The notes beneath the pieces are model-generated. The model ran no database searches and was not told the origin of the DNA. It was given only the letters and a program-made list of their open reading frames with translations. Below are positions 18,502 to 27,745 of a DNA stretch of 64,000 nucleotides, in pieces. Numbering within the stretch: position 1 is the first letter of the stretch; every line of letters begins with the position of its first letter. The DNA comes from an uncultured Roseburia sp. (GTDB taxonomy: Bacteria; Bacillota; Clostridia; Lachnospirales; Lachnospiraceae): positions 1 to 64,000 of the forward strand of contig CANPGM010000007.1 of assembly GCA_947573605.1 (NCBI GenBank). The letters run 5' to 3'. A program made the translations under genes and the position numbers.

Positions 18502-19173
18502 ATGAAAAAAGTTGTGATGTTGGTGACAGCGATTTTACTGGGAACGCTTGTTTCGACGCCTGCCTATGCGGATACAGACGCTGACGTATGGTGCGAAACA
18601 AATGTCGGAAAAGACAATGTTCTATCGGTGAGCGTTGAAACAAACGGAAAAGCGACAGACGGCGTAATTGTGATCAATTATGATTCTTCCGTAGTTACCT
18701 GTACGGAAGCGGATGTGAAGATTGCAGACTCTGTCGACATGTATTCTGTGAATGTAGTTGATGAAAGTGTGAGAATCAGCTTTCTTGCGGAAGAGGCAAT
18801 GAAAGCGGGAGCAGTCGCAGAGGTTGTTTTTGAAACGGCGGACAAGGATGCGGATAAAGATGCATTGGAGAATGCAGTCAGCTTTGCGGGAGAGGCCTAT
18901 AACGAAAGCGGTGAGGCAGTCGTCGTAAAGAAGACGGAAACGGAAACACCCGGAACGCCAGGCGGAAGCGACGACAACAGCGGCGGTAACGGCAGCGGCG
19001 GAAGCGGGTCGCAGACAACTCCTTCCGCAGGAGTCAGCGGCGGAAATATCAGTACTTCAGGTACGGTTCAGTCGGCAAAAACCGGCGATACTGCAGAAAC
19101 GGCATTCCTGATTCTTGTACTGGCGGCCGGAGCGCTTGTAGCGGCAGGCGCCGGCAGAAAAATAAATCATTAA
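18502..19173 (+). CDS. cohesin-like cell-surface protein with C-terminal anchor
   Basis: A 223-residue secreted protein. Residues 1-23 are a signal peptide ending at TPAYA. Residues about 25-145 resemble a cohesin domain: alternating beta segments with VIVINYDSSVV, then VRISFLAEEAM, AVAEVVFETAD and a final FAGEAYNESGEAV strand region. A Gly/Ser-rich linker (about 150-190) leads to SAKTGD, a hydrophobic stretch and a short RK-containing tail, a noncanonical sortase-type signal or simple membrane anchor. The start at 18502 has AAGGAGGA upstream and begins exactly at the signal peptide. The next gene starts 15 bases after its stop and carries a dockerin-like segment, so the pair may form a surface complex. 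The cohesin call is by eye. Confidence 0.7.
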   Translation: MKKVVMLVTAILLGTLVSTPAYADTDADVWCETNVGKDNVLSVSVETNGKATDGVIVINYDSSVVTCTEADVKIADSVDMYSVNVVDESVRISFLAEEAMKAGAVAEVVFETADKDADKDALENAVSFAGEAYNESGEAVVVKKTETETPGTPGGSDDNSGGNGSGGSGSQTTPSAGVSGGNISTSGTVQSAKTGDTAETAFLILVLAAGALVAAGAGRKINH

Positions 19174-19188
19174 GGAGGAGAAGATGTT

Positions 19189-22100
19189 ATGAAATGGAAA
19201 AGAGTGTTAGCGTTTGCAATGTCGGCAGCTCTTCTTGTGTCTGCTCCTTTTACGAATACCGGTCTTGTTTATGCGGACGAGGTCACAAAGCAGGACGGAA
19301 ATACGGCAGGTAAGGATGCGGAAGAAGAAGGCTCTGAGGAAGCCTGGAGCGGTACGATAGACGTTCGCGGAACGACCCCGGAGGAAAAGATAAAAGAAGA
19401 AAAGGTATGGAAACCTTCCGATTCTTCGGCGGATCTTACATCCGGCGTAAAAATCAGCGACGATATGCTGCCGCGTGAGGAGAAAACAGATGTAGAAGTC
19501 TCTGAAGAAGAGGAAAAATTCGGAAAAGTGACGCTTGAAGAGACGGACCGAGACACGGTTTCTGCAGATCTGTTTTTGAACGGGGAAAAGCAGGACCCGG
19601 TAAGGGAGCTTTTGAACGAGGAAACGGTCGACGATAAGGATATGGTTCGCGTAATTATCATGTTAGAAGACGATTCTGTCGTGGAACGGGACAGTAAGGC
19701 GAGCATGAATACCGTGACAAAAGAGCGGAGCAGATGGTTAGAGGCAAAACAGGATGCCGTGGTTTCCGAGATTGAAGAGACTCTTTTTGACGGAGAAAAT
19801 TTGGACATTCGTTATCACTATACCTGGCTTTTAAATGGTGTGGCGACAGAAGTGCCATACGGTATGATCGACGATATCAAGGCGACAGACGGCGTAAAAG
19901 AGGTGCTTTTACAGCCGGTTTACAGCGTTGCGGAAAAGACTGCGGTCCCTCATACTGTTTCTGACGGAGTGATGATCGGCAGAGATGATACATGGGCGAA
20001 AGGTTATACCGGAAAAGGAATTGTAATTTCCGTTATTGACACCGGTATTGACGATGATCATCAGAATTTTGGGGCGCTTTCGGATTCTGCGCTGACAGAG
20101 GATTCGGCGACGAAAGACACGGTTTTGAGTGTGCTTGACGAATTGAATGCAACGAGCGTGCGTCCTGATATTACAGTAGACGATGTATATCGCAGTACAA
20201 AAATTGTTTACGGATTTAATTATGTAGACGAAAATGTCAGGATTAATCATATCGGAGATTCTGCAGGCGATCACGGCACACATGTGGCGGGTATCGCAGC
20301 GGCAAACGATCTCCACAACAATGAAGCGGTCGGAGTTGCTCCGGATGCGCAGCTTTATGTTATGAAAGTGTTCGGTTCGAACGGAGGCGCATATACGGAT
20401 GACATTCTTGCTGCATTAGAGGATTCCTTAATGCTCGGCGCAGATGTTGTGAATATGAGTCTTGGTTCTCCGGCGGGATTCACTTCCGCTGGTGAAATGA
20501 TTGACGAGATTTACGGAAGAGTTTCTTCCACAAATACGATACTTGCGGTTGCTGCAGGAAATGCATCGTCTGCAGGACAGGGGAACATGTGGGGAACCAA
20601 CTCGAACCTGACGGGAAATCCCGATAACAGTACCATCAGTTCACCTGCTACATATGTAAATGCAACTTCTGTAGCCAGTGTAGATAATGTGAACAGCAAA
20701 GGTTATTATATAGAAGTAAACGGTACAAAGCTTGGATATCTCGAAGGCACAAACGGCCAGAATGCTTCTATGGTTGACACATTAGGCGGAAACGAATACG
20801 ACTATGCGATGGTACCGAATTTCGGACAAAGTGTATCCGATTTTACGGAAGCGAATGTAGAAGGAAAAGTAGCCGTAGTTCAGCGAGGGGTATCCGCATT
20901 TACCGAGAAAGTAAAGTTTGCGGAGGAAGCCGGAGCGATTGCCTGTCTGATTTATAATAATACGACCGGCACACTCGGCATGGATATGTCGGACGGCGAG
21001 GCGGTTATTCCGTGCGCTTCAATTACCATGCAGTCCGGAGAATTGCTTGCGGCGTCATTGGAAGAAAATCCGGAAAGCAAAATGAAATTTTCCGATACGC
21101 AGGCTTTGATTCCAAGTGAAACGGCGTATCGGATGAGTGATTTTACCTCCTGGGGAATTTCGCCGAATCTGTCGCTTGAACCGGATATTACGGCGCCGGG
21201 CGGAAATATTTATTCGACTTTAGACGGCGGAAAATACGGACTCATGAGCGGTACTTCTATGGCGTCGCCGAATGTGGCGGGTATTGCCGCGCTAGTAATG
21301 CAATATGCAAAGGCAAATTATCCCGAACTGTCTGAGACGGAACTTCATACGTTTGTGAATACGCTTCTGGTAAGTACGGCGGAGCCGTTGGTTTATGACG
21401 AAACGGCGATGTTTTCTCCAAGAAGTCAGGGAGCGGGACTTGCCAATGCGTATAATGCGATCTCGACAAAAGTATATCTTACGGTGGACGGTATGGACGT
21501 GCCGAAAGCAGAGTTGATGGACGATCCTGCAAAAACGGGGGCATATGCGTTTGATTTTCGCGTACATAACTTTGGAGATACGAATGCATTCTTCAAATTA
21601 AACACTACCGCCCAGACGGAAGATGTGCTTAGAGTAGAAGGACTTGATAAAACCTTTATGTCGATGACCCCGGTTTCGCTTGAGGCTGAGGCAAAAGAGA
21701 CATCGGATCATCTGATCTATACCTATGATTATAATGAGAACGGAAAGACAAACAGCTCTGATGCGCGTAGTCTTTATTTAAAAGTGAAAAAGAATGAAAC
21801 AGCCGCTGCGGATGAGTTTTTCCGTTATGATTTAGATGGCAGTGAAGATTCCAATCTTGAAGACGTTCAGACTTATCTTGACGCTCTGGTGGGAAAATCA
21901 GACGTTGATTTAAACGATCAGGTACTGAAAGTAGCTTCAGGAGACGAGGCATCCGTTTCCGTATCGCTTCAGGTTACGGATAATGGAAAAGCTTTTATGG
22001 ATTCCAATTTTGAAAACGGAATTTATGTCGAAGGCTTTACCATGCTCGAGGCAAAAAATGCGGGCGGAGTAGATTTATCGCTGCCCTATATGGGATTTTA

Positions 22101-25100
22101 CGGGGACTGGACAAAAGCGCCGATTTTTGATTCCGGTTTTTACTGGCAGAGTGACGAAGAAATGGAAGCAAGCCAGTATCCCAATATTATATTTACGAAT
22201 TATGGAAAAGAAAACGTATGGTATCCGGGCGTTAATCCGTACCTGGAGGAAGCGTTTGACGAAAGTCATGTCTCGATTTCTCCAAACGGAGACGGATACG
22301 GAGATTATTTTGAGGACATTTATCTGGCCCTGCTCCGCAATGCGAAAACCCTTCGGTTTACTTTTACAGATGCGGATACGGGAGCGACTTATTTTGACCG
22401 GACGCTTAAGAACGTAGAGAAATCCGTATTTCATTCGGCATACAATCAGATTGTGCCGTTTGTGTACTCGAATTATGCCGGAGAAGACGGCAGGTATGAG
22501 TTTACGGGCGCAGACGGCAGCCCGCTTGCAAATAATACAAAGCTGAACTTCTCGGTTCGTGCGGAAGTGGATTATGATCTGCACGACCAGAACAACGTTT
22601 CGAGTGAATGGAACTTACCGATTATCGTTGACACAGAAGCGCCTGTAGTGGAGGATTCCGAGATTTACCTGGATGAGAAGGACGGAAAGCGTTATTTAAA
22701 ACTGACCTTCCATGATAATCTTGCGGTTGCTGCAATGAATTTCCTGAATAAGAGCGGAACAATGATTCTTGCTCAGTATCCGGTGGAGAAGACGGAAGCG
22801 GGAGAGAACTGCACAATGAGCTTTGATATCACCGGATTCGGAAATCAGTTTAATCTGGTAATCGGCGATTATGCGTTTAACGAAAGAACGTATGTCATTC
22901 GTACCTCGGATAACGACCCTGTTTTGGATGAAAATCTGCTGTACGGTTACCGCGTTGCGGATCAGAATTATTCGGATGATTCGCTGTACGGATGGATCGG
23001 CATTAACCGGGAGACGGCTGATGTGACGGTATTTGACAGTGAATATTATATTGATTATGCATTGACGGCTGCGGAGTATATCGGCGGATACATTCTTGCA
23101 GTAGATGCGGATCAGACCCTTTCCTTTATTAAGCCGGGGTATTGGGACGAAAGAACTCAAATTGCAAAACTTAACGTAAATATCAGAGATATGGCGTTTG
23201 ATCCTACGGAAAAGAAGCTGTATGCATATAACAGTACCGATAACAGTCTGTGCACGATTGATATTACTTCCGGTGAAGTGACGAATATCAGCGCTGATTA
23301 TCTTTCGGTTGTTATTGCAATGACATGTGACGATAACGGTACGTTATACGGTATCGATCAGGATGGAATATTAAAGAAGCTTGATAAGGTAAACGGTACC
23401 TGGGGAGAGGATGTCTTCAATACGGCGGAAGTTACGGAAAAAATGCCGTGGTACGCGCAGTCTATGATGTATCATTCCGAAGAAAATGCGATTTACTGGG
23501 CGGCTTTTTATTCGGATTGGACCGGAAATGCCGGGACTCTTTATCGTTACTCACTGACGGATCACACATTTAAAGAAATCGGAACCATTGCCGGAAATGC
23601 GGAAGTTGTAGGTCTTTTAATGCTGAACGACAGAGGGTATAAGCTGCCTGAGTCGGAGCTTTTAAGTATCGGATTAAAGCAGACGAGTATCAGCCTGTTG
23701 GAGGGAAGCGCAAAGGCGCTGAACCTGATTTTGACGCCGTGGTACGGAAAAGAACAGACGCTTAATTGGAGCAGCAGCGACACGAAGGTTGCGGAAGTAT
23801 CGCAGAGCGGAGAAGTATTGGGAGTCGGAGTCGGTAAAGCAACTGTTACGGTAAGTAATGCCGATAAATCTCTTCAGGCTTCCTGTGAAGTGACGGTGAT
23901 CAATCCGCAGTCAACGTTGAAAGGTTTTGCGTTGTCCGGCGGGTCGCTTCAAAATCAGTGGGTAAGTTTCCGGGCGGATGATGTCGCAAGTCCGGACATA
24001 TTGACTGAGGCCGGTTTCAGAAGTTATTATGCAGGAGAATATCTGAACGGATATATTTATGCATATAGTTCTTCCAATGAGCTTTACCGCATTGAAGAAC
24101 AGACGCTTAGTGCGGAGAAGATTTCGGATAGCGTAAGCGGTTATATAATGCAGGATATGGCCTATGATTATTCGAGCGGTTTTATGTACGGAATTGCGCA
24201 GGACATGATATTCGGAGAGACGAGTCTTGTTATAATTGATACGATGACAGGAGAATTTACGCCTGTATGTACAATTACAGACGAATTTGGAAACTATGCT
24301 TGCGGACTTGCGATCTCCACAGAAGGTACAATGTATATCATAACATATACCGGTATTCTTTACACTTGTGATAAGGAAACGGGTGCGCTTACGAAGGTAG
24401 GCTATACAGGCTACGCCGGCTCCCAATATACACAGAGTATGGCGTATGACCATAATACGAATGAATTGTACTGGGCAATGCTTTCTTCAACCGGTGAAGC
24501 CGGAATCATGTATATGGATACAAAATCAGGCGCTGCAATCTCACTTGGTACATTTGACGGCGGCGTGCAGCTTACTTCTCTGTACAGTATACCGGAAACA
24601 ATGCCGGGAAGAGATCCGGTACCTGCAGAGCGTATGGAACTGACGATAGAAAAAAATACGCTGCGTATGATTGCAGGTTCTAAACGGAGTATTCCGGCTC
24701 GCGTGCTTCCGCTGAACGCAACTGACCGTACGATTATGTGGACGGTTGCTGACGGGGAGATCCTTGCAATTGAAAACGGTATGATTACGGCAAAGAAAGC
24801 CGGCAGCACAACCGTGACGGGAACGAAAGAAATAAACGGAAGTACGGCTACGCTTACTTTTACAGTTGAGGTGGTCGAATCCGCCGGTAAATTATACGGA
24901 TATATTCAGTCGGATCTTTCGAACGGAAGCGGACATTTCTGGGGAGGCTTTCGTGATAATAACCTTGCCGAAGGCGAGGGACTTGCAGACGCTTCCGCTT
25001 ATGAGGTCTATGCGGGAACCTGGTATAACGGCAAGATTTATGGCTACGGTATTGATACGACAAGCTTTGAATATCAGTATATGATCATTGACGGAACCGG

Positions 25101-26742
25101 ATTTACAGTGGATACGGCAATAGCCGGAGATTTCCCGGATATGATGGATCTGGCGTTTGATTATACCGAAGGAGCAATGTATGCAGTCGGCGGCGTAAGA
25201 AATGTGGACAGCTACAATTCGCTTTATACGGTAGATATTAAGACGGGATCTGTATATAAGATTGCGGATTTTGATACGCGGATTATGACGCTGGCATGTA
25301 CCGAAGAGGGAACGCTTTACGGTGTGGACGGCGGCGGCATCCTTTATGCGATTAACAAGGAAAACGGAACTTTAAGCGCAGTCGGCGAAACTGGTTATAA
25401 TGCGAACGTATATCAGTCTATGGCTTATGATCATAATACGGGTAATCTTTACTGGGCACAGGTATACAATGACAATATGACAATGCTTATTACTGCGAAC
25501 CTTCTTCTGGTTGATACGGCAGACGCTTCCGTATTAAATCTTGGCATGATCGGGCTGGCAGGATCGCAGGTTTCGTCACTATATACCCTTCCGAAGGAGG
25601 AAATACCTACAGGTACGTCGGAAGTGAAGAAAATTTTAATCGGCAGTAAATCCGAGATGTTAAAAGTCGGGGAACAGAAGCAGATTTCTGCTGCGGTATA
25701 TCCGTTAAATGTTGCATCGGCCGGTACGCAGCTTACTTACCAGTCGTCGGATACTGCAGTTGCGTCCGTGGACGAAAACGGAGTTGTTACGGCAGTAGCT
25801 TCGGGAACCGCAAATATTACCGTAAAGACCGGAAACGTTACGGCGAATTGTGAAATAAAAGTAGTCGGAAACGACAAAACGGTTTATGTAGTAAATGCGA
25901 ACGGATTTGAGGTATCTCCGCTGCTTTCGCCGGATACGATTTCCAGGAAAGAAACATTGCCGGAAGCGTCAGGTCTTACAATTGTAACAGCAACTTACCA
26001 CAACGACGGATATTTTTATGCGGTAGGAACGGACGGATATCTGTGGAAGTATACGGAAGATATGAAGACCGTTCAGAGAATCGGAACGGATACGGTGATT
26101 CGGCAGCTTGACAAATACGTTGATTTCCTGCCGACCGAGGATCCATTCTTTGCGCCGAGAGTAATTGATATCGCTGAAAATCCGTTTAACGGAAAGATGT
26201 ATACTCTGGTACAGGGAATAGAAGCGGGAGAAATGTTTGATGAAATGACGTTTTATATCTGTGAATTGAATCCGGATACGGGTGCGTCTACCGTAGCAGT
26301 TTATGTTCCAATTGAGATTAACAGACCGGATGAGTTTGTATTTACCGGAGAAAACGATATTCTTATTTATGACGCATATGAGGATTATGTTTACAGCATG
26401 TCATTGAATCCGGATGGTGAAATTCGGCAGGTGGCATGGGCGCAGGGGGTTTTTGCAAGCGGCGACAGCAATGCAATGGCCTACAGTGTAGAGCTTGATA
26501 TGGTATTTATTGCGACAGCGGATTATTATTTCAATAACGGAATGGCGCTGTTTGTATTAAATCCGGATACAGGAAACATCTACAAATATGCGGATGCGGC
26601 ATATGCGGATACTATGGTTGATTTGATTCTGATTGAGGGAGCTTTACCGACGAAGACGACGGAAGAGAGCGACCAGTCGGAAACAATCATGACAGAGGAA
26701 GTTTTTGTCGATTTACCGAAGTATTTTAAGGGAAATCAGTAG
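19189..26742 (+). CDS. giant secreted subtilisin-like protease (S8) with PA, dockerin-like, Big_2 and propeller-like modules
   Basis: A 2517-residue secreted protease. Signal peptide about 1-30; acidic stretch and I9-like propeptide to about 255; S8 catalytic domain with Asp284 (VIDTGID), His365 (GDHGTHVAG), Asn458 (AAGN) and Ser690 (GTSMASP); a PA-type insert at about 540-628. A dockerin-like segment at about 846-902 contains two calcium-loop-like repeats, starting YDYNENGKTNSSD and YDLDGSEDSNLED. An SPNGDG-containing region lies near 1028. Three Big_2 Ig-like domains lie at about 1493-1572, 1816-1897 and 2145-2227, alternating with modules repeating YDHNT-x2-LYWA type strands, likely beta-propellers. 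There is no C-terminal anchor or membrane span, so surface retention would need a partner, plausibly the cohesin-like protein just upstream. It is followed by a strong terminator. Confidence 0.9.
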   Translation: MKWKRVLAFAMSAALLVSAPFTNTGLVYADEVTKQDGNTAGKDAEEEGSEEAWSGTIDVRGTTPEEKIKEEKVWKPSDSSADLTSGVKISDDMLPREEKTDVEVSEEEEKFGKVTLEETDRDTVSADLFLNGEKQDPVRELLNEETVDDKDMVRVIIMLEDDSVVERDSKASMNTVTKERSRWLEAKQDAVVSEIEETLFDGENLDIRYHYTWLLNGVATEVPYGMIDDIKATDGVKEVLLQPVYSVAEKTAVPHTVSDGVMIGRDDTWAKGYTGKGIVISVIDTGIDDDHQNFGALSDSALTEDSATKDTVLSVLDELNATSVRPDITVDDVYRSTKIVYGFNYVDENVRINHIGDSAGDHGTHVAGIAAANDLHNNEAVGVAPDAQLYVMKVFGSNGGAYTDDILAALEDSLMLGADVVNMSLGSPAGFTSAGEMIDEIYGRVSSTNTILAVAAGNASSAGQGNMWGTNSNLTGNPDNSTISSPATYVNATSVASVDNVNSKGYYIEVNGTKLGYLEGTNGQNASMVDTLGGNEYDYAMVPNFGQSVSDFTEANVEGKVAVVQRGVSAFTEKVKFAEEAGAIACLIYNNTTGTLGMDMSDGEAVIPCASITMQSGELLAASLEENPESKMKFSDTQALIPSETAYRMSDFTSWGISPNLSLEPDITAPGGNIYSTLDGGKYGLMSGTSMASPNVAGIAALVMQYAKANYPELSETELHTFVNTLLVSTAEPLVYDETAMFSPRSQGAGLANAYNAISTKVYLTVDGMDVPKAELMDDPAKTGAYAFDFRVHNFGDTNAFFKLNTTAQTEDVLRVEGLDKTFMSMTPVSLEAEAKETSDHLIYTYDYNENGKTNSSDARSLYLKVKKNETAAADEFFRYDLDGSEDSNLEDVQTYLDALVGKSDVDLNDQVLKVASGDEASVSVSLQVTDNGKAFMDSNFENGIYVEGFTMLEAKNAGGVDLSLPYMGFYGDWTKAPIFDSGFYWQSDEEMEASQYPNIIFTNYGKENVWYPGVNPYLEEAFDESHVSISPNGDGYGDYFEDIYLALLRNAKTLRFTFTDADTGATYFDRTLKNVEKSVFHSAYNQIVPFVYSNYAGEDGRYEFTGADGSPLANNTKLNFSVRAEVDYDLHDQNNVSSEWNLPIIVDTEAPVVEDSEIYLDEKDGKRYLKLTFHDNLAVAAMNFLNKSGTMILAQYPVEKTEAGENCTMSFDITGFGNQFNLVIGDYAFNERTYVIRTSDNDPVLDENLLYGYRVADQNYSDDSLYGWIGINRETADVTVFDSEYYIDYALTAAEYIGGYILAVDADQTLSFIKPGYWDERTQIAKLNVNIRDMAFDPTEKKLYAYNSTDNSLCTIDITSGEVTNISADYLSVVIAMTCDDNGTLYGIDQDGILKKLDKVNGTWGEDVFNTAEVTEKMPWYAQSMMYHSEENAIYWAAFYSDWTGNAGTLYRYSLTDHTFKEIGTIAGNAEVVGLLMLNDRGYKLPESELLSIGLKQTSISLLEGSAKALNLILTPWYGKEQTLNWSSSDTKVAEVSQSGEVLGVGVGKATVTVSNADKSLQASCEVTVINPQSTLKGFALSGGSLQNQWVSFRADDVASPDILTEAGFRSYYAGEYLNGYIYAYSSSNELYRIEEQTLSAEKISDSVSGYIMQDMAYDYSSGFMYGIAQDMIFGETSLVIIDTMTGEFTPVCTITDEFGNYACGLAISTEGTMYIITYTGILYTCDKETGALTKVGYTGYAGSQYTQSMAYDHNTNELYWAMLSSTGEAGIMYMDTKSGAAISLGTFDGGVQLTSLYSIPETMPGRDPVPAERMELTIEKNTLRMIAGSKRSIPARVLPLNATDRTIMWTVADGEILAIENGMITAKKAGSTTVTGTKEINGSTATLTFTVEVVESAGKLYGYIQSDLSNGSGHFWGGFRDNNLAEGEGLADASAYEVYAGTWYNGKIYGYGIDTTSFEYQYMIIDGTGFTVDTAIAGDFPDMMDLAFDYTEGAMYAVGGVRNVDSYNSLYTVDIKTGSVYKIADFDTRIMTLACTEEGTLYGVDGGGILYAINKENGTLSAVGETGYNANVYQSMAYDHNTGNLYWAQVYNDNMTMLITANLLLVDTADASVLNLGMIGLAGSQVSSLYTLPKEEIPTGTSEVKKILIGSKSEMLKVGEQKQISAAVYPLNVASAGTQLTYQSSDTAVASVDENGVVTAVASGTANITVKTGNVTANCEIKVVGNDKTVYVVNANGFEVSPLLSPDTISRKETLPEASGLTIVTATYHNDGYFYAVGTDGYLWKYTEDMKTVQRIGTDTVIRQLDKYVDFLPTEDPFFAPRVIDIAENPFNGKMYTLVQGIEAGEMFDEMTFYICELNPDTGASTVAVYVPIEINRPDEFVFTGENDILIYDAYEDYVYSMSLNPDGEIRQVAWAQGVFASGDSNAMAYSVELDMVFIATADYYFNNGMALFVLNPDTGNIYKYADAAYADTMVDLILIEGALPTKTTEESDQSETIMTEEVFVDLPKYFKGNQ

Positions 26743-26747
26743 AATCG

Positions 26748-26795
26748 AAAACAGTCCAAAGCACAGTCTTTTGTTGCTTTGGACTGTTTTTTTTC
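26748..26795 (+). terminator. intrinsic terminator of the surface-protein operon
   Basis: Perfect 16-bp stem AAAACAGTCCAAAGCA / TGCTTTGGACTGTTTT with an 11-base loop, followed by T. Confidence 0.95.
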
Positions 26796-26868
26796 TTTAC
26801 AGGAGAATTGTCTGATGTTACAATGGAATATATGTTGGATTAATTTAGGACAAATATGTATTACAGAT

Positions 26869-26916
26869 GGTATCAGTGAACGAGGATTCCTCCGAATCTG
26901 CTGATATCGGTCTTTT
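26869..26916 (+). promoter_or_regulatory. nested hairpin with T-run before the coiled-coil gene
   Basis: GGTATCAG (26869-26876) pairs with CTGATATC (26901-26908); inside, GATTC pairs with GAATC around a CTCC loop that matches the anti-Shine-Dalgarno pyrimidines. TTTTT follows at 26912-26916. Terminator- or attenuator-like. Confidence 0.45.
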
Positions 26917-26951
26917 TGAGGTACGCAAAGAGGGAAAGGATCATAAAGAAC

Positions 26952-27680
26952 GTGGAAAAGGAAGATTTTTTATTAAGTCAGATTGATGAATTCAGGGAGA
27001 AAGCAAAGCAGCTTCAGGATCTCCTTGTTGCAAAAGAGAGTAAGGTACAGGAGCTTCAGGCGTTAGTCAGCGAAAGAGAAGATAAGGCGCAGGAATTAGA
27101 GCAGATTTTGTCGGAGCGCCAGGAAGAGGCCGACCAGCTTGTGGTTGATTTTAACCGGAGAGTCGAAGGCCTTTCGGAAAAAGTGACGGCGAAGATGTCG
27201 GAGATTGAAGAGTCGCTGTCCGAACAGGTCGAGGATGTAAAGAACGTCAGTAAAGCGCAGTTAGAGGCTACGAGAAAGCTGAATGAGGAGCAGATTGCGG
27301 CAAGCAGGAAAATAAGCGAAGATCAGCTTGCAACGAGTAAGCAGCTTTTGAACGAACAGGCATTGGCGAATAAAAAGCAGAGCGAGGATCAGCTTGCAGA
27401 GATGAAGTCGTTAATCGAAGGCGCATCGTCTCAGATGTCACAAATCGAGTCACTCAAGGCAGACTTGTCGGAAAAGGTGCATTCGGAGAATGTGAAGTGT
27501 TACCGAAATATTCAGGATTTGTTTGGAGAATTTGACGAACGGCTGGAGAAGGTTGACGACATGGAAGGCGAAGTGGGAAGAGTCGGAACCTTTGTGAAGT
27601 TTTTAACGGTATTTTCGATTATCAATTTCGTGGCTTTAGTCGGACTGATTATTCTTTCTCTGGATATTATCAATTTTTAA
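26952..27680 (+). CDS. coiled-coil protein with C-terminal membrane anchor
   Basis: A 242-residue protein, almost entirely a charged alpha-helical coiled coil (residues about 5-190) ending in one hydrophobic span (about 216-240, VKFLTVFSIINFVALVGLII), so tail-anchored with the coil in the cytoplasm. Part of the coil is four consecutive 11-residue repeats: LNEEQIAASRK, ISEDQLATSKQ, LLNEQALANKK and QSEDQLAEMKS. The start is uncertain: GTG at 26952 follows GAGGGAAAGG; a TTG at 26916 sits in the T-run of a hairpin and has no ribosome site. No family was recognised. It lies 65 bases before the pyrophosphatase gene. Confidence 0.6.
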   Translation: MEKEDFLLSQIDEFREKAKQLQDLLVAKESKVQELQALVSEREDKAQELEQILSERQEEADQLVVDFNRRVEGLSEKVTAKMSEIEESLSEQVEDVKNVSKAQLEATRKLNEEQIAASRKISEDQLATSKQLLNEQALANKKQSEDQLAEMKSLIEGASSQMSQIESLKADLSEKVHSENVKCYRNIQDLFGEFDERLEKVDDMEGEVGRVGTFVKFLTVFSIINFVALVGLIILSLDIINF

Positions 27681-27697
27681 AGCGAGGGGGGTCGTAT

Positions 27698-27731
27698 CAA
27701 TGGACAGGAGGCAGATTGCTCCTGTCCATTG
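27698..27731 (+). promoter_or_regulatory. 13-bp perfect hairpin covering a ribosome binding site
   Basis: CAATGGACAGGAG (27698-27710) and CTCCTGTCCATTG (27719-27731) pair perfectly around GCAGATTG. The stem hides AGGAGG, the only good ribosome site before the pyrophosphatase gene. No T-run follows, so control of translation is more likely than termination. Confidence 0.6.
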
Positions 27732-27745
27732 GTGCGTTAGCAGGT

